Below are positions 16,456-25,342 of a stretch of DNA of 33,202 nt, piece by piece. Each line of letters opens with the position of its first letter. The stretch's first letter is position 1. The notes under the pieces are model-generated. The model was not told the origin of the DNA. It saw only the letters and a program-made list of their open reading frames with translations, and did not search any database. The stretch is from NCBI GenBank assembly GCA_025352235.1, contig JANXTU010000469.1, positions 1 through 33,202 on the forward strand, in the 5' to 3' direction. Made by a program: the position numbers and the translations under genes. Source of the DNA: Fimbriiglobus sp. Lineage in GTDB: Bacteria > Planctomycetota > Planctomycetia > Gemmatales > Gemmataceae.

Positions 16456-17202
16456 CTAGCGCCCTTCACGGAGGCGGTCGCCCAAAAAGTTTTCGAGGTC
16501 GGGGATGTCGTAAATCTTTTTGATGGTCTTTTCGACTTCGTATTCGACCCGCTTGAAATTGATGACGTCGTCTCGGAGCACCACATAGCAAGCACGCCAG
16601 TTGCCATCGCGGGGTTGGCCGACCGAGCCGACGTTGCAAAGCGTTTTCTTGCCGTCGAGTTTGTAGGCGTACTGCACATCTTCCGGGCTGAGGAACTGCA
16701 GCGACTCCGTGAACACTCCCGGCACGTGGGTGTGCCCTTGGAAGCAATAGCGCTCGACGAGCGTGAAAATCCGCTCCATCTTCCGCTGGTTGTAGATGTC
16801 TTCGGGGAAGACGTATTCGTTGAGCGGATTGCGCGCAGAGCCGTGGACGAAGAGATACCCGTCTTCTTTGTGGGACCGCGGCCGTTCGGCCAAAAAGTCC
16901 CATCGCTTCTCGCGTAGGGCACGGGCCTCGGTGCCCGATTCCAGTTGCTGGCGCGTCCAGAAGATGGCCCGTTCGGCGGAGGCGTTGAACCCGTCCGGGT
17001 CGAACATGGCGCCTTGGTCGTGGTTGCCCATGAGCACGAGCTTGGCTTCCATCACCAAATCGACGCATTCGCGGGGATTGGGGCCGTAGCCCACGACGTC
17101 GCCCAGACAGTAAATGTCGGTGATGCCTTGGGATTTGATGTCCGCCAGGACGGCCTGGAGGGCTTCCAAGTTGCTGTGGATGTCGCTGATGATCGCCTTC
17201 AC
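16456..17202 (-). CDS. calcineurin-like metallophosphoesterase
   Basis: A 248-residue YfcE/MJ0936-type phosphoesterase with a two-metal site. The motifs are SDIHSN (Asp7, His9), [10 protein letters not shown] (Asp35), GNHD (Asn60, His61), VHGS (His120) and GHTHVP (His157, His159). Such enzymes hydrolyse phosphodiesters or phosphoproteins; the substrate is unknown. GTG 17202 gives the usual N-terminus, directly before the first beta strand, with GGGGG upstream. The longer frame to 17355 would add 51 residues that do not resemble the family. It stands between yidC and the cytochrome-like gene on the same strand, without overlaps. Confidence 0.9.
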   Translation of the reverse strand: MKAIISDIHSNLEALQAVLADIKSQGITDIYCLGDVVGYGPNPRECVDLVMEAKLVLMGNHDQGAMFDPDGFNASAERAIFWTRQQLESGTEARALREKRWDFLAERPRSHKEDGYLFVHGSARNPLNEYVFPEDIYNQRKMERIFTLVERYCFQGHTHVPGVFTESLQFLSPEDVQYAYKLDGKKTLCNVGSVGQPRDGNWRACYVVLRDDVINFKRVEYEVEKTIKKIYDIPDLENFLGDRLREGR

Positions 17203-17356
17203 GCCACTAGCCCCCGGACGCCTGAAGCCTGAATTTGTGAAGTATAGAGCGCCGTTGGGGTTCGGTAAATACACTCCGGTGCGGGAAGATGGGAAACCGG
17301 CTCGAACCGGCGTCCCAATCCCCCTACTTTCCCCGAAGCGCGGTACCGTGAGCAAT

Positions 17357-18118
17357 TCAATTATTCTTGAACGCGTCGTGGCAGCTTTTGCAATTCAGGT
17401 TGATCGCGGCGAGTTTCTTCGCGAGCGCCGGTTTGTCGGCCTTGTCCCCTTTCGCCCCTTCTGCGGCCGCGTCGGTTCCGAGCTTAATCATCTCGGTGCA
17501 AAGGTCGTCCCACTTTTTCTTTTTCGCCCCCACCGCTTCGGTCGAAGGCATCAGTGCCGCGTACTGGCCAATGGTGGCGACGCGGGCCCCGAGTTCCCCG
17601 GCGAGTTTGACATCGGTCACTTTCGCCGCTTGGGCTTTCAAATCGGCTTCGATATGCCGGCCACCGCTGCGACCGAGCGAGAATTGCGCCATCAATTCCG
17701 AAAGATCGAAGGCGTGTTGTTCGTGGAGCTTCACGGCCTTCTTCGGATCGCCGTCTTTCGCGGTGGCCAATCCGTCGAGTGCGGTTTTCGCGGCGGCGAA
17801 ATCTTTCTTCGTGATCGCGGCGGCGATCAGTAGGGCTTGATCGCGTTGCCCGGCGGCTTTGGCCGCATCCGGGCCGGCGGTGTTCGTCTGGGCATAAAGC
17901 GCGAGCATCATCGCCGTCGCCTTGAGGGTGTTCAATTCGCTATCCTTGGGCTTTTTGGCGAGACCTTTCTTCAGGAACGCGACATCCGAGTCCGCGAGGG
18001 CGACGGTAGAAACGCCGGTCGGTTCGTCCTTCGCCCGTGCATCCGGGATACAAATTAAACCGAGGACGCCGAGGCCGAGGGACGCGATGGCGAGAACGCG
18101 CAGACTGTTCTTGGACAC
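17357..18118 (-). CDS. secreted cytochrome c-type protein with C-terminal CxxCH
   Basis: A 253-residue exported protein. A signal peptide is visible ([25 protein letters not shown]). The body is helical and rich in Ala and Lys. The only heme motif, CKSCH at 243-247, lies ten residues from the end, as in class II cytochromes (cytochrome c', four-helix bundle with a C-terminal heme site). Heme should be attached in the periplasm. Its length is nearly twice that of a classical cytochrome c', so there may be a second, heme-free four-helix bundle at the N-terminal side. GTG 18118 has GGAG eight bases upstream. It follows the PhnD-like gene but is separated by a terminator. Confidence 0.75.
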   Translation of the reverse strand: MSKNSLRVLAIASLGLGVLGLICIPDARAKDEPTGVSTVALADSDVAFLKKGLAKKPKDSELNTLKATAMMLALYAQTNTAGPDAAKAAGQRDQALLIAAAITKKDFAAAKTALDGLATAKDGDPKKAVKLHEQHAFDLSELMAQFSLGRSGGRHIEADLKAQAAKVTDVKLAGELGARVATIGQYAALMPSTEAVGAKKKKWDDLCTEMIKLGTDAAAEGAKGDKADKPALAKKLAAINLNCKSCHDAFKNN

Positions 18119-18206
18119 GATTCGCTCCGGGAAGTCGGGGAGAAGTTAACGCATGCCCCCATGATAGCTCGCGTCGGTTTCGGTGTCGAAGATTCGCGGC
18201 ATCACA

Positions 18207-18239
18207 AAACGAAAACGCCCCCGCTGGTCTGCGGGGGCG
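18207..18239 (-). terminator. intrinsic terminator of the PhnD-like gene
   Basis: On the minus strand, perfect 9-base arms (18231-18239 and 18216-18224, GCGGGGGCG type) around a six-base loop are followed directly by TTTTCGTTTT. It lies 26 bases past the stop codon at 18265. Confidence 0.9.
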
Positions 18240-18264
18240 ACTCAAGAAATCAACCGATCTTCCG

Positions 18265-19152
18265 TCATTTGCCTTCGGGAAGGGGGTACGCCTTCAGAAT
18301 CGCGTCGAGTTTTTGCTGGTAATCGGCCGGTGGCTCTTCCAGACCTTTGAGGTTCCAGAGTGTCATCAGCAATTTGCCGGAGGCGTTTTGATTCGCGGTG
18401 CTCAACCCTTTGCGGATCTTCGCGGCGTCGTCTTCGGTGATGCTCCCTTTGCGGTAGGCGACCACGGCGGGCGGGAACATCTCCGATTTGACCAAGATTT
18501 TCAACTGTTTAAACGCCCCCGGTTGGAGCGATTGATACCCGTCCAAAGTCGAGGCGTCGACGAGTGCGGCCGCGACTTCGCCGAGGACCACGGCGTTCAA
18601 CAGGTCTTCGGTGGTCATACCGACTTTCGTCACCGGTTTTGCGACGGCCTTGCCGAGTCCGGCCCGGCATTTGTCGAGGAACAACAGCGAATACGCTTTG
18701 GTGCCGCGGGGCAACGTCACGGGATCGTCGACGAGGTCGGCGGCCGATTTCGCTTTGCAATCCACATGGACGACGATCATCGATTGGGCCTTGCCCCCCG
18801 GCGGAATGGTCACGACGATCGGGATCAAGTCGGGGCACTTCTGCTGGGCCCACGCGAATTCGTGGCCGTGGAATACGCCGAGTTGCAGCTTCTTGTCTTT
18901 GAGTTTCTCGACGAGGTTCATCGCGTCCGGGCAAAGATCGACGTCGCCCGTGAACCCGGTCTGTTTGTAGACGAGTTCGCGGAAAGGCTTCGACAAAACT
19001 TGGACCATGGCCGGTTGAACGTCCCGGAACATGCCTTGGAGCATGCCCATTTTCAGATCGACCGGGGGTTTGTCGTCGGCGCGGGTGGCTGAGATCGCCC
19101 CCATCAGCAAAAGCAGCGACGAAAAGACGCGAACCGAAAGTGTGACCCGCAT
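18265..19152 (-). CDS. PhnD-like periplasmic substrate-binding protein
   Basis: A 295-residue exported protein. A signal peptide (VFSSLLLLMGAISATRA) is followed by a type 2 periplasmic-binding fold of the PhnD (phosphate/phosphonate/phosphite) group. The segments LGVFHGHEFAWAQ, VVHVDCKAKSAADL and VGMTTEDLLNAVVLGEVAAALVD match the family pattern, with two lobes joined near residues 110-130. No ABC permease or ATPase lies next to it, so it may be an orphan sensor or binding protein rather than part of a transporter; the ligand is unknown. ATG 19152 has GGGGGG upstream. It starts 53 bases after the TolC-like stop and is probably co-transcribed with that gene. An intrinsic terminator follows. Confidence 0.8.
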   Translation of the reverse strand: MRVTLSVRVFSSLLLLMGAISATRADDKPPVDLKMGMLQGMFRDVQPAMVQVLSKPFRELVYKQTGFTGDVDLCPDAMNLVEKLKDKKLQLGVFHGHEFAWAQQKCPDLIPIVVTIPPGGKAQSMIVVHVDCKAKSAADLVDDPVTLPRGTKAYSLLFLDKCRAGLGKAVAKPVTKVGMTTEDLLNAVVLGEVAAALVDASTLDGYQSLQPGAFKQLKILVKSEMFPPAVVAYRKGSITEDDAAKIRKGLSTANQNASGKLLMTLWNLKGLEEPPADYQQKLDAILKAYPLPEGK

Positions 19153-19204
19153 GCAAAGCCCCCCGCCCGAATCCGGGCTAGTTTCAGTTCCGCCACCGTC
19201 ACAG

Positions 19205-20548
19205 TCACCGGCCCGGGAAATCGGGCCGCACGCCGCCACCGGTCACCCGCTCGAGATTGATGAGCGATTCGAGTTGCTTTTCCACCGCTTCGAGGTACTC
19301 GGCTTGAGCTTTCCCCGCGAGGGCTTCGTTCTTGACCAACAGATCCGGCTCCAGTCGAGCCGCGGCGGCCGCCCGCGATTCTTCGAGAATCTTCAGGCCT
19401 CGTTCGTAGCGAATTTTGGCATCTTTAACACGTTCGGTGGTCGACTGCCACATCAAAAAGGCGTTCATCGCTTCCAACTTCACCAGTCCCACGACTTTTT
19501 CGTAGACCGCTTCCTGTCGGTCGCACAGCGCCAAAGCCCGGCCGACGCGATCTTCCCGACTGCCCGCAAGGATGTTCGGCATTTCCGGCGGCACAGGGGC
19601 CGGTCGGTATTCCCCATTGCGCAGCGGCGTCGGCAACGAGCGGGAGTGCAGATCGCTCCCCGCAGCGAAGGTTTGCACCGTCTTGCGGTGACCCAGTTTC
19701 GATTGCGCGCAGGCTTCCAGGCGCGTCACGTCGAGCACCACGGCCGCTTGGACGAGTTCCGTCCGCCGGGTCATCGCCTTGTCCATGACTTCTTCGAGGG
19801 TCACGCTCCCGGCCATCAACGGGAGTTCCTGGATCGACGGGACGACGGGGAACAATTGATCGACGCCCATCGCTTCTTTGAGCGCGGCGAGCGATTGTTT
19901 GCGACCGAGTGTGGCTTTGTCGCGCAGCCGGCGGATTTCGCCGATGGCGTCGTCGAGGGCGTAGAGGGTGAAGTTGTTGATTTTAATTTTCGGATCAACG
20001 ACGCCGGCCTTGAGGATTTCCTCCGCGACGCGGTAGAACGTCTCCATCTGTTCGACGATGTCGTTGGCGGTCTGTTCTTGTTGCGTGGCATAGACGTGGG
20101 TGAAGTACATCCGCGTGATGTCGTAGATGACCTCTTGTTGGGCCCGGACGACTTCCGCGGTCGCCGCGACGATCCCTTTTTGAGCTTGCAACCGACGCAC
20201 CGGCAAATCGGGGCTGAGCAACTCGAGCGTCCGCGAAAAGTTTTGCAGGGCCAAGTAGCCCCGCTCCCCGGACGCGAGGCTCGCCTTCGCCGCCTTCACC
20301 GTCGGTTGATTCGCTTGGCCGATTTCCAAACAGGCACCCAATGTCATCGGCTGGCCCGCCGGAATCCAGCGCTTCCAGATCACCGGCTTGTCCGCGTCGC
20401 CCGGTTTCGCGGGCTGTTTGACCGCGACGGCTTTTGAATCCGGGATCGGAATGACCGGCGTCAAAGGGTCGGCGGATTGTACCGCGGTGTTCAAGCCGAG
20501 CGCGGCGACGACGGCGAACGAACGGCGGAGTAAACTTGGGGACATCAT
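19205..20548 (-). CDS. TolC-family outer-membrane channel-like protein
   Basis: A roughly 447-residue exported protein. A signal peptide (LLRRSFAVVAALGLNTAVQSA) is followed by long Ala/Glu/Leu-rich helices with two related halves, as in TolC. The first half includes MTLGACLEIGQANQPTVKAA, which is the usual TolC opening; the second starts around VTLEEVMDKAMTRRTELVQA. TolC proteins form the outer-membrane tunnel of type I secretion and efflux systems, but no inner-membrane pump or adaptor gene is near. I prefer the ATG at 20548 or 20545, nine to twelve bases after AAGGA, to the ATG at 20557 that touches it. It heads the unit with the PhnD-like gene. Confidence 0.82.
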   Translation of the reverse strand: MMSPSLLRRSFAVVAALGLNTAVQSADPLTPVIPIPDSKAVAVKQPAKPGDADKPVIWKRWIPAGQPMTLGACLEIGQANQPTVKAAKASLASGERGYLALQNFSRTLELLSPDLPVRRLQAQKGIVAATAEVVRAQQEVIYDITRMYFTHVYATQQEQTANDIVEQMETFYRVAEEILKAGVVDPKIKINNFTLYALDDAIGEIRRLRDKATLGRKQSLAALKEAMGVDQLFPVVPSIQELPLMAGSVTLEEVMDKAMTRRTELVQAAVVLDVTRLEACAQSKLGHRKTVQTFAAGSDLHSRSLPTPLRNGEYRPAPVPPEMPNILAGSREDRVGRALALCDRQEAVYEKVVGLVKLEAMNAFLMWQSTTERVKDAKIRYERGLKILEESRAAAAARLEPDLLVKNEALAGKAQAEYLEAVEKQLESLINLERVTGGGVRPDFPGR

Positions 20549-20750
20549 GACGACCATTCCTTAGCCGAATCGCAACGCATCCTGCGCCGCGCGGGAAGGG
20601 CCGGGGCCCGAAAGAGTTATCGGCGACCCGCATCGAATCGCTCGATTGCGTTCGCGCAAAGGTGTCGACCGTCTTGCGGGCCGCGCCCGGTTATAGCGGT
20701 TGCCACGGGGGAACCTTCTAAAACAGCTTTACCGTCACGAGGAACCCCCG

Positions 20751-22250
20751 ATGGCCGAATCGAGCCCCGCCGTGGAGCGTGCCGAAGCCGCAGCCCGGAG
20801 TTACGCCGCACAGCGCGACGATTCGATCCGCTTGGCCGACTGGCTGCTGGGGCTCTTGCGCGAAGAATGGGGCCGGCCGGCGGAACTCGTCGGTTCGTTG
20901 GGCGTGGATTTGGAAACCATCCTCGGGGACCTCGCGGGCTCGGCGGGATCGTCGCCGGTCGCCCCCGATGCGTCGGCGTTGTTCGCCACGGCCCGCGGCT
21001 ATTCCCTCGCACTGCGCGGCGATCCGGACTTCACCACCGACGCTTTGCTCCTCGCGGTCATCGCCTCCGACGACGACTACCGGACGCAACTGTCCCGGTC
21101 GGGTTTGGATTCGATCCGGATGGAACATGCCCTCCGCGGCGAATCGATCGTCGCGGAGTCGGTCGGGATCGAAATCGAACCGTTCCGCGTTTCCGATACG
21201 CCCGACTTCACCGACGCCGCGCGGATCGTCGATGCGAACTTGAACCGCGCCTGCGAAAGCTTGCGCGTCCTCGACGACTACGCCCGATTCTTGTTGAACG
21301 ACGCTTTTTTGACCGGGCAGTTCAAGCGCCTCCGACACCGGCTCGCCGAGGCGAGTGCGACCCTGCCGGCGCACTTGCTCCTCGGTTCCCGCGACACCCG
21401 GCGCGATGTCGGCACGAGCCTCAGCGCCGCCGGGGAATACACCCGGACTTCGACGGCGAAGGTCGCCGCGATCAATCTGAAGCGCTTGCAAGAATCGCTG
21501 CGGAGCCTCGAAGAGTTCGGCAAGGTACTCTCGGCGCCGTTCGCGGTCGCGGCCGAAGCGATCCGCTACGAAGCTTACACCTTGGAGAAAGTTCTCGACC
21601 GGGGCGCCTCCGCGGCCGACAAACTACGGGAGGCCCGGTTGTACGTCCTCCTCACGGGCTCGCAATGCGACGCGGCCTTGGATTGGACGATCGCCGAAGC
21701 CGCGTCCGGTGGGGCGACCATTTTCCAGATGCGCGAAAAAGACTCGACCGATCGGGAACTGTTGGACCGCGCCCGGCGGATGCGCGACTGGACGCGCCGC
21801 GCCGGGGCGTTGTTCCTTGTCAACGACCGGCCTGACATTGCGAAGCTCGCCGACGCCGACGGCGTCCATTTGGGCCAAGGCGATTTCCCCGTCGCCGACG
21901 CTCGAAGAATTCTCGGCCCAGATTCGCTGATCGGCGTGAGCACCCACGACCTCGATCAAGTCCGCGCAGCGATCCTCGACGGCGCCGATTACGTCGGGAT
22001 CGGACCGACCTTCCCCTCGAACACCAAGAATTTCGACGCGTTCCCCGGTTTAGAGTTCGTCCGTCGAGTCTCGGAAGAAACGACACTGCCGGCCTTTGCC
22101 CTCGGGGGGATCCACCTTCAAAATGTTCAGGGGGTCGTCGCAGCGGGTGGCCGGCGAATCGCCGTGAGCGCGGCCATCGCCCGCGCCGCCGATCCCGCCT
22201 CCGCTGCGCGGGCATTGTGTGGAATCCTCCCGCCGGCCCGCGACAACTAA
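20751..22250 (+). CDS. thiE: fusion of ClpN-like, ThiD2 and thiamine-phosphate synthase (ThiE) domains
   Basis: A 499-residue three-part protein. Residues 1-130 look like a double Clp N-terminal repeat: LLGLLREEWGRPAELVGSL and GVDLETILGDL match one unit, and 75-128 the second. Residues 155-285 fit the ThiD2 domain (RIVDANLNRACESLRVLDDYARF), an alternative HMP-phosphate kinase. Residues 295-495 are ThiE, which joins HMP-diphosphate to thiazole phosphate to form thiamine phosphate: FQMREKD, VNDRPD, DGVHLGQGD, VSTHD, GPTFPSNTK and ALGGI are all present. ATG 20751 has GAGGA upstream. ThiD2-ThiE fusions are known; the ClpN-like head is unusual. No TPP riboswitch is visible upstream. Confidence 0.88.
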   Translation: MAESSPAVERAEAAARSYAAQRDDSIRLADWLLGLLREEWGRPAELVGSLGVDLETILGDLAGSAGSSPVAPDASALFATARGYSLALRGDPDFTTDALLLAVIASDDDYRTQLSRSGLDSIRMEHALRGESIVAESVGIEIEPFRVSDTPDFTDAARIVDANLNRACESLRVLDDYARFLLNDAFLTGQFKRLRHRLAEASATLPAHLLLGSRDTRRDVGTSLSAAGEYTRTSTAKVAAINLKRLQESLRSLEEFGKVLSAPFAVAAEAIRYEAYTLEKVLDRGASAADKLREARLYVLLTGSQCDAALDWTIAEAASGGATIFQMREKDSTDRELLDRARRMRDWTRRAGALFLVNDRPDIAKLADADGVHLGQGDFPVADARRILGPDSLIGVSTHDLDQVRAAILDGADYVGIGPTFPSNTKNFDAFPGLEFVRRVSEETTLPAFALGGIHLQNVQGVVAAGGRRIAVSAAIARAADPASAARALCGILPPARDN

Positions 22251-22316
22251 CCTGCCATTCGCTGGCGGATTCGGTACCGTAGTTCAATTCCGGATGATTT
22301 CGTGGGGTTCGCTGGC

Positions 22317-24650
22317 ATGGCGGAGACAGTCCAAACGGTCAATATCGCGGTCGAGGCCCGCAGCCGATTCCTGCGCTACGCCGTCTCCGTGGTCACGGGG
22401 CGGGCGTTGCCGGACATCCGCGACGGCCTGAAGCCGGTGCAGCGGCGCATCCTCTATACGATGTACCACGACTCGAATTTGACCTTCGACCGCAAAGCCG
22501 CAAAGTGCGCCCAGATCGTCGGCGATGTGATGGGCCGCTACCACCCGCACGGCGACGGGGCCATTTACGAAGCCCTCGTGCGACTCTCGCAAGAGTGGAT
22601 CATGCGCTTGCCGCTCGTCCACGGCGAGGGCAACTTCGGCTCCGTCGACGGCGACCCGCCCGCCGCATACCGCTACACCGAAGCGAAGCTATCGAAGGCA
22701 GCGGAGTTCCTACTGAGCGAACTCGATCAAGACACCGTCGACATGCGGGACAACTACGCCGGCAACCGCAAGGAACCGGTGGTCCTGCCGGCGCAGTTCC
22801 CGAACCTGCTCGTCAACGGTACGTCCGGAATCGCCGTCGGCATGGCCACGAACATCCCGCCGCACAACTTGGGCGAAGTGCTAAAGGCATCGATCCTACT
22901 CATCGATAACCCGGATGCGACGATCCCGCAACTGCTCGAGAAAGTCAAAGGGCCCGATTTCCCTCTCGGCGGCAAGATCCTCACCGACAAAGCCGCGCTG
23001 CGGAAAATCTATGAGGAAGGCACCGGCAGCCTGAAAGTTCAAGGGGAGTGGAAGCTCGAAGAACTGGCCAAGGGCCGGCAGCAGATCGTCGTCACGTCGA
23101 TCCCGTACAGCGTCGATAAGGGCAAGCTCGAATTGCACATCGGTGCGATCATCGAAGACAAGAAGGTGCCGCAGCTCACGGGCCTGAGCAACGAGACGAA
23201 CGAAAAAGACGGACTGCGGATCGTGCTCGACATCAAAGCCGGGACCGACCCGAACTTGATCATGGCCTACCTGTTTAAGCACACCAAGCTGCAATCCAGC
23301 GTCTCGTACAACGTCACGGCGGTCGTTCCGAGCGCCGACGGAAAAACGGTCGTCCCCCGCGACGGACTGAATTTGAAGGAGATGCTGCGCTATTTCCTCG
23401 ACTTCCGGCTCGTGACCGTGCAGCGGCGCTTCGAGTTTCAACTGCGGCAACTCCGCCGGCGCATCCACATCCTCGACGGCTTCCGGATCATTTTCGACGG
23501 CCTCGATCGCGCCATCAAAATCATCCGCAACAGTTCGGGCAAGTCCGACGCGGCTGAGAAACTGACGGTGGAGTTCGCGCTCGACGACGAACAAGTGACG
23601 GCGATCCTCGACTCGCAACTCTACAAAATTGCCCAACTCGAAATCCAGAAGATCCTCGACGAATTGACGGAGAAGACCAAGGAAGCGAACCGCCTCGAAG
23701 CGATTTTGAAGTCCGAAAAGAAGCTCTGGAGCGTGGTGCGCGACGAACTTGAAGCGCTCGCGAATCAGCCGTTCGTGGTGAAGCGCAAGACGCGCATGGC
23801 CTCGGACGACGACGTGCTGGAGTTCAGCGAAGACGCTTACATCGTCCGCGAGAATACCAATGTCGTGCTCACGCGCGACGGCTGGATCAAGCGCATCGGC
23901 CGGCTCGCGTCCATCGAAACGACCCGCGTCCGCGAAGGCGACGAAGTCATCGCGGTCGTCCCCGGCAGCACCCTCGACACCGTGATCTTCTTCGCCGACG
24001 ACGGCGTTGCCTATTCGGGCCGGATCAACGACGTTCCCGCGACCTCCGGCTTCGGCGACCCCTTGGCCAAGTTTTTCAAGCTGCCCGACCAAGTGAAGGT
24101 CTTCGCCGCGCTCAGCACCGATCCGCGCTTCACCCCGGCCGATGTTCCAGCCAAGGGCCTCATTCAAGAACCCAACGGCCCGTTCCTACTCGTCGCCACC
24201 GCTTCCGGCAACGTGCTGCGAGTACCCCTGACTTCGTACCGAGTCGAATCGACCAAAGTCGGCCGGAAGTACGTGAAGCTCGAACCGGGCGACAAAGCCG
24301 TGTTCGTTCAGCTCGTGCGGGACGAAGTCGGAGTTATGCTCGCCACAAAGGGGGGGCGAGTGATCCACTTCGCCCTCGACGAAGTGAACATCCTCACCGG
24401 CGTCGGCAAAGGGGTTGTCGGCATCAAACTCGACGAAGGCGATTCGGTGATCGGCGGCGCGCTGACGTCGACGAGCCGGTTCGACAAACTGACCGTGGAA
24501 ACCGAGAACGGCAAGACGCAAGAGTTCGGCACCGGGGCCTACCCCATCGTCACCCGCGGCGGCAAAGGCACCAAACCCGGTGCACGGACGAACTTCGTGC
24601 GGGTCGTCCCGCAACCGATTACTCTCGTGAACTGGGATGATGTCACGTGA
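22317..24650 (+). CDS. type IIA DNA topoisomerase subunit A (GyrA/ParC-like)
   Basis: A 777-residue breakage-rejoining subunit that cuts and passes duplex DNA with its B partner. The active-site Tyr120 lies in AAYRYTE, preceded by the winged-helix segment GRYHPHGDGAIYEALVRL. The tower and coiled-coil regions reach about 490. The C-terminal domain (about 500-777) consists of DNA-wrapping beta-pinwheel blades such as NVVLTRDGWIKRI and GVMLATKGGRVIHF, and ends with a TRGGKGTKPG segment that recalls a displaced GyrA box. The position equal to E. coli GyrA Ser83 is Gly81. I chose ATG 22317; GTG 22302 would add five residues. Whether it is gyrase or topoisomerase IV cannot be settled. The stop codon overlaps the next gene (GTGA). 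Confidence 0.93.
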   Translation: MAETVQTVNIAVEARSRFLRYAVSVVTGRALPDIRDGLKPVQRRILYTMYHDSNLTFDRKAAKCAQIVGDVMGRYHPHGDGAIYEALVRLSQEWIMRLPLVHGEGNFGSVDGDPPAAYRYTEAKLSKAAEFLLSELDQDTVDMRDNYAGNRKEPVVLPAQFPNLLVNGTSGIAVGMATNIPPHNLGEVLKASILLIDNPDATIPQLLEKVKGPDFPLGGKILTDKAALRKIYEEGTGSLKVQGEWKLEELAKGRQQIVVTSIPYSVDKGKLELHIGAIIEDKKVPQLTGLSNETNEKDGLRIVLDIKAGTDPNLIMAYLFKHTKLQSSVSYNVTAVVPSADGKTVVPRDGLNLKEMLRYFLDFRLVTVQRRFEFQLRQLRRRIHILDGFRIIFDGLDRAIKIIRNSSGKSDAAEKLTVEFALDDEQVTAILDSQLYKIAQLEIQKILDELTEKTKEANRLEAILKSEKKLWSVVRDELEALANQPFVVKRKTRMASDDDVLEFSEDAYIVRENTNVVLTRDGWIKRIGRLASIETTRVREGDEVIAVVPGSTLDTVIFFADDGVAYSGRINDVPATSGFGDPLAKFFKLPDQVKVFAALSTDPRFTPADVPAKGLIQEPNGPFLLVATASGNVLRVPLTSYRVESTKVGRKYVKLEPGDKAVFVQLVRDEVGVMLATKGGRVIHFALDEVNILTGVGKGVVGIKLDEGDSVIGGALTSTSRFDKLTVETENGKTQEFGTGAYPIVTRGGKGTKPGARTNFVRVVPQPITLVNWDDVT

Positions 24651-25057
24651 TCGAGGCACCCAGCGCCGATGAATTGCAGAAAGACCCGATTGTGCGTGCA
24701 GCGTGGGCGGATTCGTTCCCGGACGATCCCCAGTTGCGACATGAAGAAGGCGGCTTCATTTATTACAATCCGATTGCGGGTGGGATCACCGTACGACGAA
24801 CACCACCCGGCGGCAGAAATTCATTGAATTTGTCATTCCCGCCGAGCGTGCACGATTCGTTCTTGATAGCCATGTATCACACGCATCCCACTCCACCCGG
24901 ACGCCGTGTGACCGCCGAGCCGAGTTCGCTGGACTGGAAATATGCCATCGAATCCGGTGTGCCGTGGTTTATAATTTCTCACGAAGGTGTTTACATCGCC
25001 GGGCCGGATCGCAGAGTCGGCGGTTGTATTGGCAACCCTTTATACCCCATCGATTGA
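24647..25057 (+). CDS. JAMM/DUF4329-like putative metallopeptidase
   Basis: A 136-residue protein. Three parts match JAB/DUF4329 domains: HEEGGFIYYNP at 32-42, with Glu33 or Glu34 as the upstream acid; YHTHP at 77-81, with His78 and His80 as metal ligands; and SSLD at 93-96, with Asp96. The order Glu, HxH, then SxxD is the JAMM zinc site; the spacing between HxH and SxxD is 12, slightly longer than the canonical 10. The end (PWFIISHEGVYIAGPDRR) also fits. Such domains occur as deubiquitinase-like peptidases and as parts of polymorphic toxins. GTG 24647 overlaps the stop of the topoisomerase A gene, so translation is coupled. By hand count, 24661-25060 is about 55% GC, less than most of the window. 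Function is inference. Confidence 0.6.
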   Translation: MIEAPSADELQKDPIVRAAWADSFPDDPQLRHEEGGFIYYNPIAGGITVRRTPPGGRNSLNLSFPPSVHDSFLIAMYHTHPTPPGRRVTAEPSSLDWKYAIESGVPWFIISHEGVYIAGPDRRVGGCIGNPLYPID

Positions 25058-25066
25058 GGTGCAGAA

Positions 25067-25309
25067 ATGCAATCGACACTCCTAGAACCAAAGCTCACGC
25101 GCGATCGCGTGTTGAGCATTGCAGAAGCCGACGCAGTCGCGGCTTACGATAATCTGAATTCCTTTCGCGTCGAGATCCAGTTGAAATCCGACGGCTGGCA
25201 TGTGGAGTATCTATTCCGCGGCGAGGGCCGCTTTCACACCGGTGGCGGTCCGACCTACATCATCGACGCCGAGACCGGGGCCATCCTCGACAAGAAATAT
25301 TACCAGTGA
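25067..25309 (+). CDS. small PepSY/NTF2-immunity-like protein
   Basis: An 80-residue protein: a helical first third (LTRDRVLSIAEADAVAAY), then beta strands (FRVEIQLKSDGWHVEYLF), then GGGPTYIIDAETGAIL and the end DKKYYQ. The pattern W-V-Y, a GGGP turn and YIIDAxTGxIL is seen in small PepSY-like and NTF2-fold immunity-type proteins. I recall similar ones beside polymorphic-toxin genes, but I cannot verify it here. ATG 25067 follows GAGGTG and starts nine bases after the JAMM-like gene, so the two form a pair; the topoisomerase B gene begins 33 bases later. It could protect against the neighbour, or simply be a conserved accessory. Confidence 0.55.
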   Translation: MQSTLLEPKLTRDRVLSIAEADAVAAYDNLNSFRVEIQLKSDGWHVEYLFRGEGRFHTGGGPTYIIDAETGAILDKKYYQ

Positions 25310-25342
25310 CACCCCGCTGACACCGCACGGAAGCCCGTCCGC

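Noticed and set aside
20549-20750. TPP riboswitch before the thiE fusion
   Set aside because: The conserved CUGAGA and ACCUGA-type elements of a TPP aptamer are not visible in this stretch.
22896-24167. 423-codon minus-strand frame opposite the topoisomerase A gene
   Set aside because: Antisense to a conserved gene; no motif.
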